Positions 28,559-37,460 are shown, counted from the stretch's first letter. The stretch: DNA of 64,000 nucleotides from Flavobacteriales bacterium (GCA_019912395.1 JAIOIH010000049.1:1-64000), one strand, 5' to 3'. Numbers and translations: made by a program. The notes: a model not told the origin generated them from the sequence alone.

Positions 28559-30283
28559 CTACACAATGCCCGCGTAGCGCGCCTTGTTGAACTTCTTCTT
28601 GGTCACCTTGAAATCGCGAGCGCCGGTCGCTCCGCCGCTGCTTCCTTCGTCCACGCGGACCTTCCGGCCCTTGTAGTTGGCGGCCTTGAAATGGCCCATG
28701 GCCTCATCGAAGTGTTCGCTGTCGATATCGATGAAGCTGTACATGTCCTTCAGCAGGATGCGCCCGAAGTGCTGGCCGGTGAGGCCAGTGATACCGCAGA
28801 GGTAACCGAGCATCTTGCCCTTATCGAAGCCGTCCTTGGTGCCGATGTTGATGAACATGGAGCGCATCGGTCCGTCCGAGGAGCGACCGAAACCGCTCTT
28901 TTCACGAGGTTCGCGCGCTTGCCCTCCGGCGCGTGGATTGCGGTCCTTGCTCGCCATGTCCACGTTCAGGTCGCGGGCATCCTTGTACTGCTTCAGGAAA
29001 CGGTTGAACTCCAGGGAGACCACGCGCTTGATCAGCTCTTCGCGGTTGAGGTCGGCCAGGTCAAGTTCCACGGCGTCCAGGAAACGCGAGATGGCCTCTT
29101 CGTCCACTTGCACGCTCTTGATCTTACCGATGAGCGTGAGCAACTGCCGCTCACAGATCTCGGCCCCGTCCGGCACTCTCACATAGGTGAAATGAACCTT
29201 GAGCTGGCGTTCCAGGTTGCGCACCTTGAACACATCGCGCACGCCGATGATGCTGAGGGAGATGCCGGTCTTTCCAGCGCGGCCCGTGCGTCCGCTGCGG
29301 TGGGTGTAGCTCTCCACCTCGCCGGGCAGGTCGAAGTGGATCACATGGCTGACGTTGCTCACGTCGATCCCGCGTGCGGCCACGTCGGTGGCGATCAGCA
29401 GTTGCAGGCTCTTGCCGCGGTAGCGCTCCATCACGCGGTCGCGCTGTTGCTGGCTGAGGTCCCCATGGATGGCATCGGCATTGTAGCCGTCGCGTGTGAG
29501 GTTCTCGGCCAGTTCCTGTGTATCCTGCTTGGTGCGGCAGAAGACGATGGCGAACATGCCCGGGTCAGCGTCCACGAAGCGCTTGAGGGCGATGTACCGG
29601 TCGCGGGCCATCACCACGGCATACTCGTGGATGATGGCCTCGTTGGCCTTGTTGCCGCCGCCCATGCTCACCTCCTCGGCCGCACGCATGTAGTTCTTGG
29701 CGATGCGGCGCACCTCGTTGCTCATCGTGGCGCTGAACAGCCAGGTACGCTTTTCCTTGGGAGTGCGGTCGAGAATGGTGGTGAGGTCCTCCTGGAAGCC
29801 CATGTTGAGCATCTCGTCGGCCTCGTCCAGCACGGCCACCTGCACATGGCCCAGGTCGATGGCGCCCCGTTCGAGCAGGTCGATCAGGCGGCCGGGCGTG
29901 GCCACCACCACGTTGGCACCACGCTGGATGCCGCGGATCTGGTCGCGGATGTTCGCGCCGCCATATACCGCCACGCACTTGATCCCCGGGAGATGGGCCG
30001 CGAAATGCTCGATGTCCTTGGTGATCTGCACGCACAGCTCACGCGTGGGGGCGAGCACCAGGGCCTGCACCCTTTTCCCACCCGCGTCGATCCGCTCCAG
30101 CAGGGGGATCCCGAAAGCGGCGGTCTTGCCCGTGCCGGTCTGGGCCAGTGCCACCATGTCACCTTCACCGGTGAGCAACAAGGGGATCGTTTTTTCTTGT
30201 ACGGGCGTGGGTTTCTCAAAACCCAGATCGGTGAGGGCGCGCAGGATCTCGGCCCGGATACCGAGCGATTCGAAGGAGGACAT
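28559..30283 (-). CDS. DEAD-box ATP-dependent RNA helicase with DbpA-type RNA-binding C-terminus
   Basis: A 574-aa helicase. Visible motifs: Q motif GFEKPTPVQEKTIPLLL, motif I AQTGTGKT, Ia PTRELC, GG, TPGR, motif II DEAD, motif III SAT, motif IV CRTKQDTQELAEN, motif V ARGIDVSNV, motif VI HRSGRTGRAGKTG. The C-terminal region (from about residue 470) is a DbpA-type RNA-recognition fold (MFINIGTKDGFDKGKMLGYL, ITGLTGQHFGRILLKDMYSF), so it probably acts on structured rRNA during ribosome assembly or cold adaptation (CsdA/DbpA type). The start MSSFESLG is right; a longer frame continues upstream but is without family sequence. The -7 box TACATTTG lies 48 nt before the ATG. Confidence 0.95.
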   Translation of the reverse strand: MSSFESLGIRAEILRALTDLGFEKPTPVQEKTIPLLLTGEGDMVALAQTGTGKTAAFGIPLLERIDAGGKRVQALVLAPTRELCVQITKDIEHFAAHLPGIKCVAVYGGANIRDQIRGIQRGANVVVATPGRLIDLLERGAIDLGHVQVAVLDEADEMLNMGFQEDLTTILDRTPKEKRTWLFSATMSNEVRRIAKNYMRAAEEVSMGGGNKANEAIIHEYAVVMARDRYIALKRFVDADPGMFAIVFCRTKQDTQELAENLTRDGYNADAIHGDLSQQQRDRVMERYRGKSLQLLIATDVAARGIDVSNVSHVIHFDLPGEVESYTHRSGRTGRAGKTGISLSIIGVRDVFKVRNLERQLKVHFTYVRVPDGAEICERQLLTLIGKIKSVQVDEEAISRFLDAVELDLADLNREELIKRVVSLEFNRFLKQYKDARDLNVDMASKDRNPRAGGQAREPREKSGFGRSSDGPMRSMFINIGTKDGFDKGKMLGYLCGITGLTGQHFGRILLKDMYSFIDIDSEHFDEAMGHFKAANYKGRKVRVDEGSSGGATGARDFKVTKKKFNKARYAGIV

Positions 30284-30647
30284 GGGAGAGAAAAAAGGGG
30301 GAAAGCCGTGCCAGTCTCGGAAACGGGGGCGCAAATGTAAGGGTTTGGGAATGAACGGGGTTAGTCCACGGTTTGTGCCGCCAAAAGCACGGGGAAATGC
30401 ATCTGCGATCGTCTCTGAAAAACGCACCGACATCGCCGATGATTTTACCGAGGTGCCAGCGCACCATTTCGTTCTGGTGGACTCGGACCTGTCGGTAAGG
30501 ATGCGGGCGGTGAAGGCGTGAGCCCTACCCGGTACAGCCTGCATCCGTCCTTTTCCGGACCTATCCCCCGACTGGATCATTTTGTGAACAACCTGACACC
30601 TCCGCTTCCCAAAATAAGCAGACCTTTGCACCGCTTTTCCCCGGACC
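30284..30647. other. 364-bp divergent intergenic region
   Basis: Between the helicase (minus) and the aminotransferase (plus). It contains the helicase -7 box TACATTTG (30332-30339, minus) and GACCTTTG (30621-30628, plus) as the candidate -7 box for the aminotransferase. No gene, hairpin or repeat was seen in the remainder. Confidence 0.5.
30332..30339 (-). promoter_or_regulatory. -7 box TACATTTG for the DEAD-box helicase
   Basis: Minus-strand TACATTTG is a full match to TAnnTTTG, 48 nt before the ATG, which predicts a leader of roughly 40 nt. Confidence 0.55.
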
Positions 30648-31958
30648 ATGACCGAAGAATTGACCCGAAGCCAAGAGCTGATCTCCCGTCGCAAGGCCGC
30701 AGTGCCCAATGGTGTCGGCATGTTCAACACCGCCACCGCCGTGAAAGCGGAGGGTGCCATCATCACCGATGCGGACGGTCGCGAGCTGATCGACTTCGCC
30801 GGGGGCATCGGCGTGGTGAACGCGGGCCACTGCCCGCCACCCGTGGTGAAAGCCATCCAGGAGCAGGCCGCGAAATTCCTTCATGTCAGCTTCAACGTGG
30901 CCAGCTATGAACCGTACATCGCCCTCTGCGAAAAGCTGAATGCCCTGCTTCCGCACGGTGGACCCACCAAGACCTTGCTCGTGAGCACCGGTGCTGAAGC
31001 CGTTGAGAACGCCGTCAAGATCGCGCGGCAGGCCACCAAGCGACAAGGCGTACTTTGCTTCACCGATGCGTTCCACGGCCGCACGCTGATGGCCATGTCG
31101 CTCACCAGCAAGGTGGCCTACAAGCCGAACAGCGGGCCTTTTGCGCCGGAAGTCTATCGCACGCGGTTCCCGAATTTCTACCGGTACGCCGCGGGCCGCA
31201 GTGAAGCGGAGTTCGTGAAGGACGAGCTGCACGGCTTGCACGAGCTGGCGCTCTACACCGTGGCCCCGGAAAACCTTGCGGCCGTGATCGTGGAGCCGGT
31301 ACAGGGCGAAGGCGGCTTCAATGTGATCCCGAAGGACTACCTCAAGGGCTTGCGGAAGTGGTGCGACCAGCACGGCATCCTGCTGATCCTCGATGAGATC
31401 CAGAGCGGCTTTGGCCGCACCGGAGCATGGAGCGCGTTCGAGCAGATGGGGGTGATGCCGGACATCAGTACCTGGGCGAAGAGCCTGGGCAGCGGTCTGC
31501 CCATCGCAGCGGTGGTGGGCCGTGCGGAAGTGATGGACGCGGCGGGTCCCAGCAGCATTGGCGGCACCTATATTGGGAGCCCGGTGAGCTGTGCGGCGGC
31601 CCTGGCCACGGTCAACTACATGGAGGAGATCGACATCAACGCGAAGGGCCGGCACGTGGGCGAAGTGATCCGCAAACGCTTCGAGAAAATGAAGGACAAG
31701 TACTCCGTGATCGGTGATGTACGCGGTCTTGGTGCCATGATGGCCATGGAGTTCGTGAAGAACGGCGACCCGCAGAAGCCCGATGCCGACACCTGCGCCA
31801 AGCTGATGGCGGCCTGCTCCAAGCGCGACCTCATCGTGATCAATGCCGGCACCGAGAAGAACATCATCCGTGTGCTCTGCCCGCTAGTGATCAGCGACGA
31901 CCTGCTGAACAAGGGGCTGGACATCATGGAGGAGGAGCTTGGGAATATCTGCTCCTGA
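30648..31958 (+). CDS. gabT: class III aminotransferase, 4-aminobutyrate transaminase-like
   Basis: A 436-aa PLP enzyme of the acetylornithine/4-aminobutyrate family. Seen are the PLP-binding segment STGAEAVENAVKIAR, FHGRTLMAMSLTSK, the EPVQGEGGFNVIP substrate/cofactor strand, LDEIQSGFGRTGAW (Asp contacting the PLP pyridine N), and the Schiff-base lysine in TWAKSLGSGLPIAAV. The N-terminal GVGMFNTATAVKAEGAIITD and 'ANGHCPPPVV' (here NAGHCPPPVV) are typical of GabT rather than ArgD. Expected reaction: GABA + 2-oxoglutarate to succinate semialdehyde + glutamate, although related omega-amino acids are possible. It is upstream of and 114 bp from the nitrilase gene. Confidence 0.88.
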   Translation: MTEELTRSQELISRRKAAVPNGVGMFNTATAVKAEGAIITDADGRELIDFAGGIGVVNAGHCPPPVVKAIQEQAAKFLHVSFNVASYEPYIALCEKLNALLPHGGPTKTLLVSTGAEAVENAVKIARQATKRQGVLCFTDAFHGRTLMAMSLTSKVAYKPNSGPFAPEVYRTRFPNFYRYAAGRSEAEFVKDELHGLHELALYTVAPENLAAVIVEPVQGEGGFNVIPKDYLKGLRKWCDQHGILLILDEIQSGFGRTGAWSAFEQMGVMPDISTWAKSLGSGLPIAAVVGRAEVMDAAGPSSIGGTYIGSPVSCAAALATVNYMEEIDINAKGRHVGEVIRKRFEKMKDKYSVIGDVRGLGAMMAMEFVKNGDPQKPDADTCAKLMAACSKRDLIVINAGTEKNIIRVLCPLVISDDLLNKGLDIMEEELGNICS

Positions 31959-31963
31959 TGGAA

Positions 31964-32062
31964 AACCGCAACGGCGCAACGACGCGACGGTAACGCCACG
32001 CATGAAAAGGAAATCCAAGCCCAACGTTGCGACTTCGTTGCGTCGTAGCGTCGTGGCGGTAA
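31964..32062. repeat. imperfect inverted repeat between gabT and nitrilase genes
   Basis: ACCGCAACGGCGCAACGACG on the left is related to the reverse complement of CGTTGCGTCGTAGCGTCGTGG on the right, giving an interrupted long stem of CGCAACGACGCGAC-like units. It may be a terminator or attenuating structure; it ends about 10 nt before the downstream ATG. Confidence 0.45.
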
Positions 32063-32072
32063 AACCAGTCAC

Positions 32073-33029
32073 ATGAAACCCTTCTCCATAGCCGGTATCC
32101 AAATGCGCGTCAGCGCTTCCTACAGCAATGTGGAGGCCATGAAGATGAAGCTCAACATCCTCATGAACATCTACCCTTGGGTGGACATGGTGGTGTACAG
32201 CGAGCTCTGTGCGTACGGTCCCCTCACGCACCATGCGCTCACGCGCATTGAGGACTTCGAGGAACAGATGCAGGAACTGGCACAAAGGCACAAGGTGTGG
32301 CTGTTGCCGGGATCGGTGTTCCACAAGGTGGACGGGCTGATCTACAATACCGCGAGCGTGATCGACCCACAAGGCAACGTGGTGAAGCGCTACCGCAAGA
32401 TGTTCCCGTTCTACCCGTACGAGGTGGGGGTAACCCCCGGGCACGAGTTCTGCCTGTTCGATGTGCCGGAGGTGGGTCGTTTCGGTGTCAGCATTTGCTA
32501 CGACATGTGGTTCCCCGAGACCACGCGCACCTTGGCCGTGCATGGCGCGGAGGTGATCCTGCATCCCACGCTCACCGGTACCATCGACCGTGAGATCGAA
32601 TTGAGCATTGTAAGGGCCAGTGCAGCGATCAATCAGTGCTTTATCTTCGATATCAACGGGTTGGACACCGGCGGCAGCGGTCGCAGCATCATTTGTGGCC
32701 CTGACGGGCGGGTGACCTACCAAGCACAGAACAACGAGGAAATGATCCCGATCGAGATCAACATCGACCGGGTGCGGCGCAGCCGTGAGCTAGGCCTGTT
32801 GCGTCTGGGCCAACCGTTGAAGAGCTTCCGGGACCACCTTGGCGATTTCGATATTTACAGGAAGGAAGTTCCCAAGCCTTACCTTGATAGCCTCGGGCCG
32901 TTGATCAAGCCGCAGCGGGTGAAGGAACTGGGCGACCTCCAAATACTGGAGGAATCCGTGGTTCCGGGGAGGAATGTCTTCTCGTCCTCCATCCCTACGG
33001 ACAACACCGACCCGGGAGCAATTAGTTGA
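32073..33029 (+). CDS. nitrilase-superfamily carbon-nitrogen hydrolase
   Basis: A 318-aa CN hydrolase. The catalytic triad is visible: Glu in VVYSELCAYG (about residue 45), Lys in VVKRYRKMFPFYPY (about 110) and Cys in FGVSICYDMWFPETTR (about 145), all in the order of the superfamily. The oxyanion/AxAAxN region appears as SIVRASAAINQCFIFDINGL. The protein probably hydrolyses an amide or nitrile (predicted amidase); a role next to the GABA transaminase in amine or amino-acid catabolism is plausible but unproven. The start codon ATG follows the inverted repeat directly. The C-terminal 60 residues are an extra tail (PKPYLDSLGPLIKPQRVKE). Confidence 0.9.
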   Translation: MKPFSIAGIQMRVSASYSNVEAMKMKLNILMNIYPWVDMVVYSELCAYGPLTHHALTRIEDFEEQMQELAQRHKVWLLPGSVFHKVDGLIYNTASVIDPQGNVVKRYRKMFPFYPYEVGVTPGHEFCLFDVPEVGRFGVSICYDMWFPETTRTLAVHGAEVILHPTLTGTIDREIELSIVRASAAINQCFIFDINGLDTGGSGRSIICGPDGRVTYQAQNNEEMIPIEINIDRVRRSRELGLLRLGQPLKSFRDHLGDFDIYRKEVPKPYLDSLGPLIKPQRVKELGDLQILEESVVPGRNVFSSSIPTDNTDPGAIS

Positions 33030-33100
33030 ACCAACACCACCGTCCGGTCAGGACGGAAACGAGAATGGGTACCACTGCCAACACTGGAATAAGCGCGGCC

Positions 33101-33604
33101 ATGAAGAAATTCACGGCCCTCAAGGACTACGTCACCTGGTTTGAGATACCGGCCTACGACATGGAGCGCGCCAAGGCCTTCTACGACCACGTTTACGACA
33201 TCGACATGGAAACGTCGCGCTCGGCGGACTTTGCCATGGCCTACTTCCCTGCGGACAAAGGCATCGGCGGTGCGGTGGTGCAGGGTCCCGGCTGCCTGCC
33301 GAACGACACCGGCGCATTGATCTACCTGAACGCGGGGACGAACTTGGAAACGCTCTTGGGCCGTGTGGCCGAGGCGGGCGGGCGCATCATCATGGGCCGC
33401 ACCCTCATCAGCGAGGATTCCGGTTGGTTCGCCCTGTTCATCGACACGGAAGGCAATCGCCTGGCATTGCATGAGCGGCCTGCCCAAAAGGTTGCGGCCC
33501 CCAAGGCCAAGCGTTCGGCCAAGCCAGCGGCAAAAAAGATCGCCAAGAAAAAGGCCTCCGCGAAAAGGCCGGCGAAGCGTGCGGGTAAAAAGCAGGCGAA
33601 ATAG
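33101..33604 (+). CDS. VOC (glyoxalase/bleomycin-resistance-fold) protein with a lysine-rich, histone H1-like tail
   Basis: A 167-aa protein. The first 125 residues form a VOC fold (YVTWFEIPAYDMERAKAFYD, ADFAMAYFPADKGIGGAVVQ, GALIYLNAGTNLETLLGRV, GRTLISEDSGWFALFIDTEG, NRLALHERP). From about residue 128 the chain becomes Lys/Ala/Arg/Pro-rich (KVAAPKAKRSAKPAAKKIA and on to KKQAK), like a bacterial histone H1-like domain, which could bind DNA or RNA. ATG at 33101 fits the fold; upstream ATG at 33065 and a TTG at 33026 that overlaps the nitrilase stop would add unrelated residues. Ligand is unknown. Confidence 0.82.
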   Translation: MKKFTALKDYVTWFEIPAYDMERAKAFYDHVYDIDMETSRSADFAMAYFPADKGIGGAVVQGPGCLPNDTGALIYLNAGTNLETLLGRVAEAGGRIIMGRTLISEDSGWFALFIDTEGNRLALHERPAQKVAAPKAKRSAKPAAKKIAKKKASAKRPAKRAGKKQAK

Positions 33605-33965
33605 TTGTCAGTTGTGCGTCCTTAGTTGTCAGGCACCACAGATGAGTGCGGTGCCATGCTGCTTGTATGGTGGGTTCCAATCGCAGCACCGTGCCACCGA
33701 GCCACGGTCGGCGCGTACGTCCTGACTATCGGGAACTGACCCGGTTGTCAGGCACTCTTGGCTCGGTGTATCCTGCTCCGCTTTCGGTGCTTCCTCCATG
33801 GCGCTCGGACGACAGGCCGCAGCAAATTCCGATGGTACACGCCTTCGTTATGGGAAGGAAGCAGCCGCGTTGAATTTCAGACCAGGACTATCGGATCCAC
33901 GGATTACCGTGTACCTGCCGACAGGCAGGTACAACCCTGACAACTGAGGACGAACAACTGACTAC
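33604..33965. mobile_element. MITE-like 362-bp element with 30-bp terminal inverted repeats
   Basis: The left end GTTGTCAGTTGTGCGTCCTT (33604 on) and the right end, read from its own outer side GTAGTCAGTTGTTCGTCCTC (ending at 33965), match at 27 of 30 positions. No transposase frame lies between. Inside is a perfect 9-bp hairpin GTACCTGCC-GACA-GGCAGGTAC (33911-33932) and a direct repeat of TTGTCAGGCAC. It starts at the TAG stop of the VOC gene and ends 8 bp before the OmpA stop. Target-site duplication was not visible. Confidence 0.55.
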
Positions 33966-33972
33966 CGAACCG

Positions 33973-34929
33973 TCAGTGCTCCTTCACCAGCTCGTACAGC
34001 TGCTTGAGGTCCGGGGCCAGCACGATCTCGATCCGGCGGTTCTTGGCCTTGTCGTTGGGGTCGGCGGGGTCGTACTCGCCCTTGCCCGCGGCAGTAACGC
34101 GCAAGGGGTTGATCTTGGAGCTCTCCTGCAGGATGCGCACCACACTGGTGGCCCGCAGCACACTGAGGTCCCAATTGTCCTTGTAGGGCGCACCCGGTAG
34201 CACCTTGTCCGTATCCGTATGGCCCTCCACCATGATGTTGAGGTCCTTCTCGTTCTCGATCGCCTTGGCGAGGTTGCTCAACGCCTCGCGGCCTTTGGCA
34301 TCCACCGTGGTGCTGCCGCTGGGGAAGAGCAGTTTGTTCTCCAAGCTCACGTAGATCTGCCCGTCCTTCTGCGTCACGGTAAGTCCCTTGCCCTCGAAGC
34401 CGGTGAGCGCTTGGCTCACACGGTCCTTCAGCGATTTCATGGCTTGGTCCTTTTTATCCAGTTCGGCCTGCAGCGTGGCCAGTTTTGCCTCGCGGTCCTT
34501 CAATGAATTGGCCAGTACACCCAGTGAATCCTCCTTGTTCTGGAGCTTCAGGCGGTTGGCCTCCAGGTCCGTGAGCAGCTTGCGGTTCTCGGTGTTCCCC
34601 CCGGCCAGCAGCAAATTGTACTTGTCGAGCAGCTCGTTGTTCAGCGCATTGATCTTGTCATACTGCTTGGTCATGTGGCGCAAGCTGGTGCCCAGGGTAA
34701 GGGTGTCCCGCTCCAACATGTCCTTGCGGCGCGTAAGATCGTCCAAGGTCACTTGCTGGTCCTTCAGGGCAGCTTCGGCTTGCTGTGCCTTGGCGAGCGC
34801 GGAGCTCTCGTTCTCCTGCATGGCCTTGTAACGGGTATTCAGCTCCTCATACTTGCGGGCAGGTACGCAGGCGCTCAACAATGCAACCGTGACAAGTACG
34901 GGCAGGACTAAATTTTGTGTCTTGAGCAT
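33973..34929 (-). CDS. OmpA-family lipoprotein with a coiled-coil
   Basis: A 318-aa protein. A lipobox signal (LVTVALLSAC) begins at Met 28 of a longer frame; lipid anchoring in the outer membrane is predicted. Residues 25-180 are a long coiled coil (ALAKAQQAEAALKDQQV, NELLDKYNLLLAGGNTENRK, LGVLANSLKDREAKLATLQ). The C-terminal OmpA domain carries LLFPSGSTTVDAKGREALSN, MVEGHTDTDKVLPG and NPLRVTAAGKGEYDPADPND, the peptidoglycan-binding fold with the conserved TD...R/NRRIEI ending. A structural or Pal-like linking role fits. TACTTTG lies 11 nt before the ATG. Confidence 0.9.
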   Translation of the reverse strand: MLKTQNLVLPVLVTVALLSACVPARKYEELNTRYKAMQENESSALAKAQQAEAALKDQQVTLDDLTRRKDMLERDTLTLGTSLRHMTKQYDKINALNNELLDKYNLLLAGGNTENRKLLTDLEANRLKLQNKEDSLGVLANSLKDREAKLATLQAELDKKDQAMKSLKDRVSQALTGFEGKGLTVTQKDGQIYVSLENKLLFPSGSTTVDAKGREALSNLAKAIENEKDLNIMVEGHTDTDKVLPGAPYKDNWDLSVLRATSVVRILQESSKINPLRVTAAGKGEYDPADPNDKAKNRRIEIVLAPDLKQLYELVKEH

Positions 34930-34940
34930 GGCTATCTTTA

Positions 34941-34948
34941 CAAAGTAC
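34941..34948 (-). promoter_or_regulatory. -7 box GTACTTTG for the OmpA gene
   Basis: Minus strand GTACTTTG, then an 11-nt spacer to the ATG, so the leader would be only a few nucleotides long. Confidence 0.4.
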
Positions 34949-35028
34949 GCACCAAAGGTGCCTATCGACCGGGCCTGTTCCCCGGTGCATGCAACCTTAT
35001 TTATGAACATCGCGTTTCCCTTTCCGCC

Positions 35029-35757
35029 ATGGAACCCCTGAGCTGGACCGGACCATTCGACGATCGGATCATCACCGCCGCCTTGGACGATGAATTGGAG
35101 GAGTACCGCCTACTGGCCTATCTCCAACGCATGGATGAGCAGTACCGCGAACACAAGCTGTACCCTTGGCTTGATGATCTGGATCGGCGCATCGGGCAAT
35201 TACGCGGGCTGGTGCAGCGGGGCGAGGCGTTGAACGCGCAGTTGGCCGGGGAGGTGATCGGACTGGACTTCGTTCGGGGTGAACTGGTCCGTCGCCCAGC
35301 GGCCAAGCTGCAGCATTGGACCAGCGTGCAGCGTGTCCTGGAGCGGACCCTGCCGCCGCTGATCACGGCGCGGGAAAAGGGGCAGGAGCTCCGCGATTCG
35401 CTGAACGAGCGGATCCGGGTGGAGCCGGTGGGTGTGGTGCCATTGGATGCCCGCGAGGGATGGCTGCTGCTGCGCCAGCGGAACGAGGCAGTGGTCTATG
35501 CCTACTCCCTGCCCCTCGTCCGGGAGGTGGATCCACCCGATAGGCACCGGCTTGTGCGTACTCGCTACTTTGCCACTTGGACACTGGGATTGTCCAGCAC
35601 CTACGAGCACATCAAGGCCGAACTGGCCCGTACCGGACCGCTGCCCAATCCGGCCACATTTGCCTTTGAGTCGGACATCAGCCTGCCCCGCATCGAGACC
35701 TTCCTTCCGCTGGCCAAGTTGATCACCTATGAACTGGTGTCCCGCGAGCCGGTTTGA
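35029..35757 (+). CDS. hypothetical protein
   Basis: A 242-aa protein with no signal peptide or membrane span. N-terminal helices (DELEEYRLLAYLQRMDEQYR, LDDLDRRIGQLRGLVQRGEA, QHWTSVQRVLERTLPPLITA) precede a beta-rich half (EPVGVVPLDAREGWLLL, AVVYAYSLPLVREVDPP, YFATWTLGLSS). It ends on LAKLITYELVSREPV. The stop overlaps by 31 bp the convergent substrate-binding gene. Family not recognised; the neighbourhood gives no hint. Confidence 0.7.
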   Translation: MEPLSWTGPFDDRIITAALDDELEEYRLLAYLQRMDEQYREHKLYPWLDDLDRRIGQLRGLVQRGEALNAQLAGEVIGLDFVRGELVRRPAAKLQHWTSVQRVLERTLPPLITAREKGQELRDSLNERIRVEPVGVVPLDAREGWLLLRQRNEAVVYAYSLPLVREVDPPDRHRLVRTRYFATWTLGLSSTYEHIKAELARTGPLPNPATFAFESDISLPRIETFLPLAKLITYELVSREPV

Positions 35758-37451
35758 TCGGCCCCGTGGTCAAAATACACCCGGCTCAGGTCCAGCAGCT
35801 CCATGGGATTGATGGATAGTCCCCTCACGGTCGGTGCCGTGAGCAACATGTACCGCTCGTGGTACAACGGGATCAACGGGACTTCCTGCATGGCGAGCTT
35901 TTCCGCATCGGCCAGGTCCTTCATCCGGTCGGCCGCTTGCACCTTGGTCATTGAAAGACCGAACAAGGCATCGAAGCGGGGGTCCGCGAAGCGGGTGGTG
36001 TTCAGGCTGGAGGGAAGCGAGGTATCGGACACCGCGTTCTTGCCATAGATCAACGCCAGGAAGTTCTCCGGGTCCGGCAGGTCCGCCACCCATCCTTCCC
36101 GCCAGAAGAGAGCCTCACCGCGATCGATGCGCTCGTAGTATTCCTTGGGGGGAACCACGCTCACCGTGATCCCCACACCCAACTCCCTGCCCAGCATCTC
36201 CTGTACCTTGCTGGCCACGCTGCGGTAGCCGAAACCATAGTTGTTCACCTGCAACTGCACGCGCGGAAAACCCTTCCCGTCCGGATATCCGGCACTGGCC
36301 ATGAGTTTCCGTGCACTGTCCGGGTCGTAGGGGATCCCCGGGACCCGCTCGTAGGGATAGTCCGGAAGTCCGGGCGCCACGAGTCCGTGATCTGCCACTA
36401 CGGCCATTCCGTGGAGCACGCTGTCCACCAGTACACGGCGGTCCATTGCCAAGGCGAATGCCCGCCTTACGCGAACATCATGGAACGGTGGCTTGGAGGC
36501 GTTGAAGCCATAGAACTGTACCGCGAGTGCCGGCGAGGAAAGGATGTTGAAGCGCCGGGCTCCCGTCTCCCCGTCCACCGAATCGGCCAGTACCCCGATG
36601 CTTCGGATCGAGAGTTCGGTCACCATGCTCAGGCGACCCTTGAGGAATTCAGCGATCTCCTTTTCCTTGTCCGGTTCCAAGGTTACCCGCACCGCATCCA
36701 GGTAAGGCAGTTGGCGGCCTTCCGCATCGCGCCTCCAGTAGTGGTTGTTCCGTTCCAGCACAATGGCATCCTCGGGGCGGGCCACGTTCAGTTTGAACGG
36801 ACCGGTGCCGATGGCATGGCGGAACAGGTCGGTGCCGTAATTGTCGATGAGTTCCCGGGGCCAGATCCAGCACCCCGCACCGGCGATGCTCTGCAGGAAG
36901 TTGAGGCAGGGTCGGATCAAGGTGATGCGCACCGTGCGCTCATCCAATGCGGTGATGCCGCTCACGCTGCCGCCAACCGTACCCGAATCATGGTACGCAT
37001 CGGCACCGGCCACCTTGTCCTGAAAAAGCCAATAGGCCGCATCTCCTGTTCCTTTTTCACAGATCGCCGTGAAGCAGTACACCACATCCTTCGCCGTCAG
37101 TTCACGCCCCTCTCCATTGGGGAACGCGGCGTCATCATGGAAGCGGACATCGCGCCGAAGATGGAAGGTGTAAATGGTACGGCTGGCATCCACCTCCCAG
37201 CTCTCGGCCAAGGCGGGTTCCACCGATAGGTCGTGCGCATTGAAGCGTACCAGCCCCTCATAGATCTGCGAGGCCACATGCTGTTCGGACACCAAGGTGA
37301 TGTTGAGCGGGAAGATGCTCCGCACCACCTGGGTCTCGTTGAAGTTGAACACCCCGCCGTAGATCCCTCCTTCGCCGCGTGTCTTGGGCGTTGAGGATCC
37401 GCAACCGGAAATGAGCGCGATCAGGGCGACAAGGGGGAGATGACGGAACAT
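35727..37451 (-). CDS. peptide ABC transporter substrate-binding lipoprotein (DppA/OppA type)
   Basis: A 574-aa SBP_bac_5 protein. The signal carries a lipobox (LVALIALISGC), and the mature region has the family core: SEQHVASQIYEGLVRFN, SYTFHLRRDVRFHDD-type (RTIYTFHLRRDVRFHDDAAF), GTGPFKLNVARPEDAIVLER NHYW-type segment, and near the C-terminus FLALIYGKNAVSDTSLPSSL with LIPLYHERYMLL. It should bind peptides or nickel/glycoside-like ligands and hand them to an ABC permease, which is not in the window. It is an orphan here. The minus-strand -7 box TAGATTTG is 9 nt before the ATG. Start Met5 begins the lipoprotein signal. Confidence 0.92.
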   Translation of the reverse strand: MFRHLPLVALIALISGCGSSTPKTRGEGGIYGGVFNFNETQVVRSIFPLNITLVSEQHVASQIYEGLVRFNAHDLSVEPALAESWEVDASRTIYTFHLRRDVRFHDDAAFPNGEGRELTAKDVVYCFTAICEKGTGDAAYWLFQDKVAGADAYHDSGTVGGSVSGITALDERTVRITLIRPCLNFLQSIAGAGCWIWPRELIDNYGTDLFRHAIGTGPFKLNVARPEDAIVLERNNHYWRRDAEGRQLPYLDAVRVTLEPDKEKEIAEFLKGRLSMVTELSIRSIGVLADSVDGETGARRFNILSSPALAVQFYGFNASKPPFHDVRVRRAFALAMDRRVLVDSVLHGMAVVADHGLVAPGLPDYPYERVPGIPYDPDSARKLMASAGYPDGKGFPRVQLQVNNYGFGYRSVASKVQEMLGRELGVGITVSVVPPKEYYERIDRGEALFWREGWVADLPDPENFLALIYGKNAVSDTSLPSSLNTTRFADPRFDALFGLSMTKVQAADRMKDLADAEKLAMQEVPLIPLYHERYMLLTAPTVRGLSINPMELLDLSRVYFDHGADQTGSRDTSS

Positions 37452-37460
37452 GGTGGATGC

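Noticed and set aside
28691-30340. A 549-residue plus-strand frame over the helicase
   Set aside because: Antisense shadow of a well-supported DEAD-box gene.
30284-30856. N-terminal extension of the helicase by about 190 residues
   Set aside because: The extension has no family sequence, and a full -7 box lies inside it, just upstream of the chosen start.
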